Source of the DNA: CAZNDN01 sp964571815
GTDB taxonomy: Bacteria; Fibrobacterota; Chitinivibrionia; Chitinivibrionales; WJKA01
Assembly: GCA_964571815.1 (NCBI GenBank)
Contig: CAZNDN010000095.1
Span: forward strand, 1-16,241
DNA length: 16,241 nucleotides
Direction of reading: 5' to 3'
The notes beneath the pieces are model-generated. The model searched no databases. It saw only the letters and a program-made list of their open reading frames with translations, and was not told the DNA's origin. The stretch's first letter is position 1. Each line of letters begins with the position of its first letter. A program made the translations under genes and the position numbers. This document shows, piece after piece, positions 1-6,297 of the stretch.

Positions 1-83
1 TTGATATTGGTATCGACCGTGAAGTCGTCCATTTTGTTGATGTCAACGTCATGGTTGTAACTGCTCGGCACATCGGTACTCAT
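1..83 (-). CDS. Start of an unrecognised gene, cut by the left edge
   Basis: Only the first 27 codons are present. They begin with ATG at 83 and read MSTDVPSSYNHDVDINKMDD and onward. A strong Shine-Dalgarno (AAGGAGGA, 89-96) lies just upstream of the ATG, so the start is well supported. The peptide is acidic and polar, with no signal peptide or membrane segment. The gene follows the SRPBCC gene by about 80 bases on the same strand, so it is probably the next member of the same operon. I do not recognise the family from this fragment and assign no function. Confidence 0.7.
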   Translation of the reverse strand, partial: MSTDVPSSYNHDVDINKMDDFTVDTNI

Positions 84-165
84 GGCAATCCTCCTTGGAC
101 GGAAAAGGATACGTTTCTATTGCAAAGCCGGTCCGCTTCGTTGATCAATGCCGGGAGCCGGTCGA

Positions 166-699
166 TCATGCCTGACGCGACTCCAGGTGCTTTGATACCG
201 CCGCGGCCAGGGTCCTGAAATTCTTCGGAATCAGTTTCTGCACAAACCCGTTCACGCCGTCCGCTATCGCCCCTTCCACCGCCACGGGTATGCCGGGCAG
301 TTTCTTGCTTCGGAACTGTATGTCACCCTCGAACGTGATCCGCGTACCCCGTCCGCCCATGGCCGACACAAACGTGGTCGAGCCCTCCGAGACGATGAAC
401 TTCTTGAACAGCTCCGGCTCGATGACCCACCGGCACACGAACGTATCGTTGTCCCATCGTGCGGTGTCGGTCCAGGTGACCAGCGAGGTACCGATTGCCT
501 TGATCACGATTCGCGGTATGGGTGGAGCCGCTTTCCATACATTGACAATCTCACGCACGGAACCTTCATCCCGGCACGACTGCACGCTGATCTCCTCGAT
601 CTCATCGAGGTAGGGGACCATCTCCGGCAGCTCATCACGCATGGCTTTCCACACGAGATCGCGGGGGTGCTTCACGACGGCAAGGGACTTGAATTTCAC
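166..699 (-). CDS. SRPBCC (START-like) hydrophobic-ligand-binding protein
   Basis: A 177-residue protein, probably a stand-alone helix-grip (SRPBCC/polyketide-cyclase-like) domain. Members of this superfamily bind lipids, polyketides or other hydrophobic molecules in a deep cavity. Supporting features are the opening strand and helix (KFKSLAVVKHPRDLVWKAM, residues 2-20), a strand pair around EGSTTF (105-110) and GTRITF (118-123), and a long C-terminal helix (about 140-172). The length is typical for the fold. I chose the GTG start at 699 because AGAGGAG (704-710) sits just upstream; an ATG 14 codons further up (741) would overlap the preceding epimerase gene. The stop of that gene is 16 bases upstream, so the two are co-transcribed. 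There is no signal peptide, so it is likely cytoplasmic. Ligand unknown. Confidence 0.75.
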   Translation of the reverse strand: MKFKSLAVVKHPRDLVWKAMRDELPEMVPYLDEIEEISVQSCRDEGSVREIVNVWKAAPPIPRIVIKAIGTSLVTWTDTARWDNDTFVCRWVIEPELFKKFIVSEGSTTFVSAMGGRGTRITFEGDIQFRSKKLPGIPVAVEGAIADGVNGFVQKLIPKNFRTLAAAVSKHLESRQA

Positions 700-703
700 G
701 GTA

Positions 704-710
704 CTCCTCT
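704..710 (-). promoter_or_regulatory. Ribosome binding site that fixes the GTG start at 699
   Basis: AGAGGAG on the minus strand lies four bases before the GTG. It favours this start over the in-frame upstream ATG at 741. Confidence 0.6.
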
Positions 711-715
711 CTTGC

Positions 716-1753
716 TTACGACCGCTGTGAGTAAATTTCATCGGACAGGGTCATGGTCGCGCGCTGCTCCCGGCTTACGTGTTCGCTTGCGACCAGCCAC
801 GACAGCGCTTTCACCAGCGCTGTGCGGGAAGGCATGGGATCGTAGCCAAGCCCCCGGGCCTTGCCGGAGCTGTACCAGTAGTACATCCCGACCATGTTGG
901 CCTGCTCCCGCGTGACAAACGGACGCTTCCGGGTGACCATGGACGAAAGCTCCTGCGCGATACCGGCCAGGTAGCAGAAGGTGTGCGAGGCGACCACCCG
1001 CGGGCCGTCGATCCCGCACAGCTCCGACATGATACTGTGCACCGTCGACCAGTACAGGTTCTCCGAGCCGAGCACGTAGCGCTCCCCGGCGCGACCCTTC
1101 CGCGCAAGCAGCACGTGTCCCCGGCCCACATCGGCGGCCGACACGATATTGCACCCGCCCGGCCACGTCGCTTTCATCGGGTCCTGAAGGTAGTTGACGA
1201 ACACGGCATTGCTTTCCGAAAGACGGTAGTCGTTGGGGCCTACGCAGATTGTCGGGCAGGCGCACAGGACGTTTACACCCAGCCTCGATCCCGCCTCAAG
1301 GGCGAGTTTTTCCTGGGCGATTTTGGACATGATGTAGCGCCCCGGGTTCGCACCCCGGACGGGTCGGCTCTCGTCGATCACCCGTGGCTCGGTGGACGCG
1401 CCGAGGGTTACCGATGACGATGTCACCACTACCCGCTTAACCTTCCTTCTTTTCGCGGAATCGATCACGTTGTTCGTGCCCCGACGCGAAAGTCTCTCCA
1501 GACCTTCGGTGTCCCGGGGAGAGTATGAATACTTCGCCGCCGCGTGGAATACCGTGTCGCACCCCCGGAAAGCCTCATCGAGGGTGTACGGCTCCAGAAC
1601 ATCGCCGTGCACGATTTCGGCCCCGAGCCCTTCGAGTGCGCGGCAGTCGCTTGTCTTTCTGACAAATGCCCGTACCGGGTGGTTTTCCTCCCGCAGCGCG
1701 TTTACGATATGCGAGCCTACGAGACTGTTGGCGCCGGTAACCAGGGCTTTCAT
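716..1753 (-). CDS. NAD(P)-dependent epimerase/dehydratase or 3-beta-HSD-type reductase (extended SDR)
   Basis: A 345-residue extended short-chain dehydrogenase/reductase, presumably acting on a sugar-nucleotide, hydroxysteroid-like or dihydroflavonol-like alcohol or ketone. The Rossmann nucleotide site is MKALVTGANSLVGSHIV (residues 1-17; TGAxxxxG pattern). Strand 4 gives VVVTSSS (108-114), with the active-site Ser/Thr. The catalytic YxxxK is Y140-K144 (YIMSK). Length and motifs fit the dihydroflavonol reductase / 3-beta-HSD / hopanoid-associated epimerase branch better than UDP-glucose epimerases, but substrate cannot be read from sequence. The ATG at 1753 has AAGGAGAT (1757-1764) just upstream and forms an ATGA overlap with the stop of the DUF362 gene. 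Beside SCP2 and SRPBCC domains, a hydrophobic alcohol or ketone substrate is a reasonable inference. Confidence 0.85.
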   Translation of the reverse strand: MKALVTGANSLVGSHIVNALREENHPVRAFVRKTSDCRALEGLGAEIVHGDVLEPYTLDEAFRGCDTVFHAAAKYSYSPRDTEGLERLSRRGTNNVIDSAKRRKVKRVVVTSSSVTLGASTEPRVIDESRPVRGANPGRYIMSKIAQEKLALEAGSRLGVNVLCACPTICVGPNDYRLSESNAVFVNYLQDPMKATWPGGCNIVSAADVGRGHVLLARKGRAGERYVLGSENLYWSTVHSIMSELCGIDGPRVVASHTFCYLAGIAQELSSMVTRKRPFVTREQANMVGMYYWYSSGKARGLGYDPMPSRTALVKALSWLVASEHVSREQRATMTLSDEIYSQRS

Positions 1754-4023
1754 GACATCTCCTTGCGCGAAGCCCGCGTCCACATTCTCAGGTCTTTGCC
1801 CGCGGCCGAGGCCAGGTCGTTGGCCGCGGTGGTCAGAAGATCTTTCAGCGGTGAGCAGGTATCCTGCGACCGCGGCTCCTCATTCTCTTTCATCCCCCGA
1901 ATCATGCTGAGAATGCGCTTGATATCGGGATTGAGAAGTGCTTCCGAACCCCACGAGAGCAGCGGCTCGATTCGGCTAAGAAACGCGCGGCTGAATGATT
2001 CGAAGCCGGCCGACGAGCCGGTGTCCTCTTCGCCGTAACCCGGATCGAACGCCGAGCCCGTACGCACGTCCCTCCCTTCGTACAGAGCCTCGTAGTTCGC
2101 CATGGTGCGTGAGAAGAATGTGGTGTAGGCGTCCGAGACCAGGCGATTCTTGTACTCCGGAACAAGATCCAGGTCGAATATCTCAAGGATCGGCGGCAGG
2201 GCAAAGCGCTGTCGAGCGACAATGGTGATCCTGGTTGTTCCCGGCGACAGATTCTCGAACCTGACAATACCGTCGTCGTGATACGTCGACTCGTTGACAC
2301 TGGCAACGCTTTTCCAGAAGATGCTCCGTGCGTTCTTTTCGTAACGAATGCACTCCAGCTTGCCCACATCGAGGCAATCCCCGCCGTAGAGTGCGATCCA
2401 GTTCGGCTGGGGAAGATAGATGTCGCGTTCGACCTGGTGGATCACCCGGCCGCGTGAATCACGTGCTACCGGTACGCAGGCCCCGCCGATATTGTCGTTC
2501 ATCAGGCGCACGGCCGATCGGATATCGACCTTGCGAAGAAACGAAGCATACGCCACGGGGAGAATCCGCTCGTAGATAAAAACGACCGACTTGTCGATAT
2601 AACGCCATCGCAGTCCGTTGTGGTCGGGCGCGCAGTGTCGCGCGATCGCGGCAAAGGGCTCGATGTACGACACGACATTCTCGAAGTCATCCTCCGTATA
2701 CGAGCCGTAGTCGAATCCCACCGCGGTCTCTCGCCGCTTGATCCGGTCCTTGTCGGCCATGACCGTCCATGTCGTATACATGCGCTCGAAGAGACTGGTC
2801 AGATAGTTCACCATCATGAGAACCAGCGCAGAGCGGCCGGCGTCGGCCGCATTGTTGAGCACCTCGGTCACCATCCCGTTGATACGATCTTCCACCGGAC
2901 GTTTGAACGGGAAGAGGTCGCGGTTGACAGATGAGAGCAGGGGCCTGAAAAGCCGGCGGACCGCGAAGTGCGAATTGCGGCGGCGCTGGGAGTGCATCAG
3001 CATGGGGTGCACATTCTCCCATCCCGGGTAGGGCGAGAGGTCGCCGCGCAGTTGGTACCGGGGCGGCAGGCCCGTGTCTCTCAGCGCCCGGGCATTGATC
3101 GACGAGACGTAGGGGTCAACTCCCATTTTCAGCGCGCCGGTCCAGTCGGTAAGCAGTGTATCGTTGCCGCCTATCAGAACATTGGTCTCCAGAGGACGCG
3201 CGTAGCGGACCCCCTGCGGACCGTGATTGCTCACCATACCGTCGATAATGCAGAAATCGGGAGGAGTTCTCCGCAGCAGCTCCACCGCAAGCTCGCCGGG
3301 GTCGAAGCGATGCAAATAGTGGTAATGATCGTCTTTCAGCGGCAGGACATGCAGCAGGCTTTGCAGGCAGAGCGCGTACCCGAACTCATCGTCGGTGGTA
3401 TTCTTGGCAAGCACAACCTTGAAATCCGCATCCATCCAGCATCTGCCGATACCGCAGGAGTGCATGAAATGCGTGGAAGGAAAGACGCCGGCGACACAGT
3501 CTTCGCCCAGATCAACGACATCATAGGCCACACCCTTGCTCGTCTCATAGGCGTACCCGACCAGATCGGCAACGACCGGAATGTCCCTGTTGTCAAGCCA
3601 TCGGCTCGAGGCGGCGGTGGAGTCGGCGACACAGAGCCTGAGGTAGCCGCGGTTGTTGAGCAGCTCGATGAACGTCTCTACCACGCGCGGATCGGTCCCT
3701 GTCGGCGAGCCGGCATCGAGCATGTCAAGGTCGACCTTGATGCATATCGAAAACTCCGCCCGGCCGAGTCCTGCTTCGCGGCGCCTGCTCTCGATAACCT
3801 GCCAAAAGCCGGCCTGGTCGAGGAATGCACTCATCTCTTCCTTGAGCGCATCGGGCGATACATGGTGAATGATACAGGCGGGCCGCGGGACGGCCTCGGT
3901 TTGTGTATGGCGTCGACAGTACGCCGTGCCGGGTTGGGCCCGGTACCTGCATCGTGCACCCGAACGCGTCCTGGCGCAGCATCGATGGTTCCCTGCACTT
4001 TGTGTGCGAGACTTCTTTTTCAT
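1750..4023 (-). CDS. DUF362 protein with N-terminal zinc-knuckle motif and C-terminal SRPBCC-like domain
   Basis: A 757-residue multidomain protein. Residues 15-39 have a C-x8-C-x10-C-x2-H pattern (C16, C25, C36, H39) like the small DUF5763-type zinc-binding motif. Residues about 90-320 resemble DUF362. The most telling part is the segment from CIIDGMVSNHGPQG (258-271) to TNVLIGGNDTLLTDWTGALKMG (280-301), which matches the family's DG...G...G.D pattern, where a duty in metal-cluster or redox chemistry is suspected but not settled. Residues about 340-540 are unassigned. Residues about 558-655 look like an SRPBCC domain (DGIVRF 584-589, TTRITI 596-601, then RFALPP 606-611). The gene starts in an ATGA overlap with the activase gene, with no clear Shine-Dalgarno, so translation is probably coupled. 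The fusion is unusual and its function is unknown. Confidence 0.7.
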   Translation of the reverse strand: MKKKSRTQSAGNHRCCARTRSGARCRYRAQPGTAYCRRHTQTEAVPRPACIIHHVSPDALKEEMSAFLDQAGFWQVIESRRREAGLGRAEFSICIKVDLDMLDAGSPTGTDPRVVETFIELLNNRGYLRLCVADSTAASSRWLDNRDIPVVADLVGYAYETSKGVAYDVVDLGEDCVAGVFPSTHFMHSCGIGRCWMDADFKVVLAKNTTDDEFGYALCLQSLLHVLPLKDDHYHYLHRFDPGELAVELLRRTPPDFCIIDGMVSNHGPQGVRYARPLETNVLIGGNDTLLTDWTGALKMGVDPYVSSINARALRDTGLPPRYQLRGDLSPYPGWENVHPMLMHSQRRRNSHFAVRRLFRPLLSSVNRDLFPFKRPVEDRINGMVTEVLNNAADAGRSALVLMMVNYLTSLFERMYTTWTVMADKDRIKRRETAVGFDYGSYTEDDFENVVSYIEPFAAIARHCAPDHNGLRWRYIDKSVVFIYERILPVAYASFLRKVDIRSAVRLMNDNIGGACVPVARDSRGRVIHQVERDIYLPQPNWIALYGGDCLDVGKLECIRYEKNARSIFWKSVASVNESTYHDDGIVRFENLSPGTTRITIVARQRFALPPILEIFDLDLVPEYKNRLVSDAYTTFFSRTMANYEALYEGRDVRTGSAFDPGYGEEDTGSSAGFESFSRAFLSRIEPLLSWGSEALLNPDIKRILSMIRGMKENEEPRSQDTCSPLKDLLTTAANDLASAAGKDLRMWTRASRKEMS
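1757..1764 (-). promoter_or_regulatory. Ribosome binding site for the epimerase start at 1753
   Basis: AAGGAGAT lies inside the end of the upstream coding sequence, three bases before the ATG. It supports the start at 1753 rather than an in-frame start ten codons earlier at 1783. The spacing is short, so coupling through the ATGA overlap may also contribute. Confidence 0.55.
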
Positions 4024-4964
4024 GTGGTAGTGTCCGCTGTCTCGATGGAGTGCCCGGCGGCAATGTCGGGGGAGCCCTCACGCATGAATTCTCTCATCAG
4101 CCGCCGGAAGTGCTCGACCTGCTCCGGGGGCATGGCGCAATCGGGAAGTCGGACCTCCGGTGCAATGCCGAGTGCCTCTCTTTTGGCTGTGCCGCCGGGA
4201 AAATAGCCCCGCAGTTCGTAGCGGAATACGCCGCATGCCTTCAGAAAGGAGGCTATCGCACGAAGGTTATGTTTGGTGGCGGTAATTTCGGGTATCAGTG
4301 GGATCGTTGCGATCAGAGTGAACCGTGGGTCGTGTGCGAGTGCCGCGAACGTTGAGATGATGTGCCGGTTGTCGATACCGGTGTACGCGCGGTGCTGGTG
4401 CGGATCGAACAGCTTGAGATCGAAATATACGATGTCAAGCAGTCCGGCAAGATGTCTCGCGAACCGCTCGTGCGACACGGCTCCCGCCGTTTGTATGGCG
4501 GTCGATATGCCATGCTCTTTCAGGCGTATGCACACTTCATGGATAAATGCCGGAAACAGGCCGGGCTCACCCCCGGAGAAGGTTACTCCTCCGCCTGATG
4601 AGCAATAGAGGGGCGTGTCGCGGAGAAGGATTTCGACGATGCTGTCGACCGTGTGGGACCGGCCGACCACCGACAGTGCCGACGAGGGGCAGGCCTCGAC
4701 ACAGGCACCGCAGCCGCGACAAATTGCATTCGATGCCGGCGGCCCGAAAGGTGAGTCGCCCCCCACCGGACAGACCGAGGCGCAGGCACCGCAGTCAACG
4801 CACAGCTTCGCGCTGAAGCGTATTTGCGGCTGGAGAGCGATATTCTCAGGATTGTGACACCATACGCATGAAAGCGGGCAGCCCTTGAAAAAGACCGTGG
4901 TTCGAATCCCCGGACCATCGTCGAGTGCGAACCGGTGAATCGATGAAATGGGGGCCGTGATCAT
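4020..4964 (-). CDS. Glycyl-radical-enzyme activating enzyme (radical SAM, PflA-like)
   Basis: A 314-residue activase that would use S-adenosylmethionine to place the glycyl radical on its partner enzyme. The radical SAM cluster motif is C29-x3-C33-x2-C36 within KGCPLSCVWCHNPE. An inserted two-cluster ferredoxin domain follows: C55/C58/C61/C65 and C82/C85/C88/C92. The SAM-binding GGE motif is at about 131-133 (VTFSGGEPG). This two-cluster layout is the usual form for activases of lyase or dehydratase glycyl radical enzymes and differs from the shorter PflA of pyruvate formate-lyase. The frame stays open further upstream, but that part overlaps the preceding gene. The ATG at 4964 forms an ATGA overlap with the upstream stop, and the homologous N-terminus (SSIHRFALDDGPGIRTTVFF) begins right after it. 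Its partner is almost certainly the 826-residue enzyme two genes upstream. Confidence 0.95.
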   Translation of the reverse strand: MITAPISSIHRFALDDGPGIRTTVFFKGCPLSCVWCHNPENIALQPQIRFSAKLCVDCGACASVCPVGGDSPFGPPASNAICRGCGACVEACPSSALSVVGRSHTVDSIVEILLRDTPLYCSSGGGVTFSGGEPGLFPAFIHEVCIRLKEHGISTAIQTAGAVSHERFARHLAGLLDIVYFDLKLFDPHQHRAYTGIDNRHIISTFAALAHDPRFTLIATIPLIPEITATKHNLRAIASFLKACGVFRYELRGYFPGGTAKREALGIAPEVRLPDCAMPPEQVEHFRRLMREFMREGSPDIAAGHSIETADTTT

Positions 4965-6265
4965 AACGCTTCCCCCGATATCGGTGCCGCGTCCTTGAGT
5001 ATCCCTTTCAGCTTGTTGGCAAGGTAGGCAAACTTGAAGAGATAATTCACGTTGCCGTCGACCGCGATATCCTGGTTCAGAAGCGACCGGAGAATATCCG
5101 GTTTCGGCGCCAGCAGAAAGGAGACGACCGAAGCCGTGTCCCTGAAACCTATTGAGACATCGGGATTGTCGGGCGTTCCCCGCCGGACCCGCGCTCCGCG
5201 TCGGTCGAGATGGAGACTGATATCCCGGCGGGCTCGCTCGATCGAGAAGTGATACACGGCATCGATATCGGTGGCGTTTCTCCGGAGCCGGGGGTTCTTC
5301 TCGATGATCACGGTCAATGCGCGAAGGGCATATTCCAGCAGAGAGTCGGCGGCCTCTTCGCGAAGATGCGATCGGTAGGTCCGGGAGAGCCACGCCCGGA
5401 AACCGATACCGCTGAGGGCCAGGGCCGTTTTCGAAAACAGCAGGCCCGCTTCGGTGGCCGAGGGCAGAATTGCCGCCGCACCGTCGCGTGCCGGCGCAGT
5501 CGGCGGCGCGGCAGGCGATCCCGGTTGGGGTATGGGGACAAGGCATGCGTCGATAGCGCGAATCCACCCGCGGGCAACCGCCGCCTCTGCTTTAGTGTCG
5601 ACGCGCTCTCTACCCCCGGCTTGACCGGCGCAATCGCCGAGGTGGTTACAGGCGCGGTCCTTGTAGCGGACCATGATTTCGCACCGCGTACACCGGTCGT
5701 CCGCCTCGGACACCACCGCCATACCCTCATCGCAGGCAACGGATTCATCGGTGCCCGGGTTCATGCACCAGCACACGGTCTGTGCGGTCGTGCGGTAGGT
5801 GATCGCCTCGAGCCGGCACAACCGGACTTCCGGTGCGCCGGCACGATCGAACCGAAGGCGACCGGGCGAGCCGGCGAGCTGTGTCACCTGGCAGGTGACT
5901 TCACCCCGGCCGTTGAAAAACATGTTCCTGCACGACCACTCGGACGGCCGGGAAATGATCCGCGGCAGTGCATTGGTCTTTACTTTCCGGGTGAACTCAC
6001 GAAACGGAATTGAAAACGTGTGCGTGCAGTACACGGTCCGGACCGAGTCAAGCTTCCGGCTGCGCACACCGTCGCGATCGCGCACCGACCCCGGGAAGCG
6101 GCGGCGATATCCCCGGATTCGGGGGGTGAATCCGCTCCACGCCTTTCTTTCCGGAGCCGGCGGGTGCGAATCGACCAGCACACACCCGTGCACGTGACCG
6201 GGGATATCCTCTCGCGGATTCGGCAGAGCGCGTTGGGTTTTCGGACCGTGCGTCGTGTGTGCCAT
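4961..6265 (-). CDS. SRPBCC-like region plus C-terminal SCP2 sterol-carrier domain protein
   Basis: A 434-residue protein. The C-terminal part (about 335-420) fits the SCP2 sterol-carrier fold, which holds lipids or other hydrophobic ligands: PDVSIGFRDTASVVSFLLAP, then LLNQDIAVDGNVNYLFKFAY. The central part (about 95-205) has a pattern shared with the other two SRPBCC-like domains of this operon (DEG 179-181, then TRCEIMVRYKD 193-203). It is unusually cysteine-rich, including C192/C195 and C206. Residues 1-75 are Arg/Pro-rich with no recognisable domain, so the true start may be further in. The ATG at 6265 lies 32 bases after the glycyl radical enzyme stop, with AGGA just upstream. No signal peptide is seen. 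A role as a ligand carrier for the radical enzyme is inference. Confidence 0.65.
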   Translation of the reverse strand: MAHTTHGPKTQRALPNPREDIPGHVHGCVLVDSHPPAPERKAWSGFTPRIRGYRRRFPGSVRDRDGVRSRKLDSVRTVYCTHTFSIPFREFTRKVKTNALPRIISRPSEWSCRNMFFNGRGEVTCQVTQLAGSPGRLRFDRAGAPEVRLCRLEAITYRTTAQTVCWCMNPGTDESVACDEGMAVVSEADDRCTRCEIMVRYKDRACNHLGDCAGQAGGRERVDTKAEAAVARGWIRAIDACLVPIPQPGSPAAPPTAPARDGAAAILPSATEAGLLFSKTALALSGIGFRAWLSRTYRSHLREEAADSLLEYALRALTVIIEKNPRLRRNATDIDAVYHFSIERARRDISLHLDRRGARVRRGTPDNPDVSIGFRDTASVVSFLLAPKPDILRSLLNQDIAVDGNVNYLFKFAYLANKLKGILKDAAPISGEAL

Positions 6266-6297
6266 GTGTTTGTCCTGCGTCCCTCCAGCCGATGCAC

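Noticed and set aside
4965..5567. N-terminal extension of the activase in the same frame
   Set aside because: It overlaps the SCP2 gene fully and resembles no known domain. The family N-terminus begins at the ATG at 4964.
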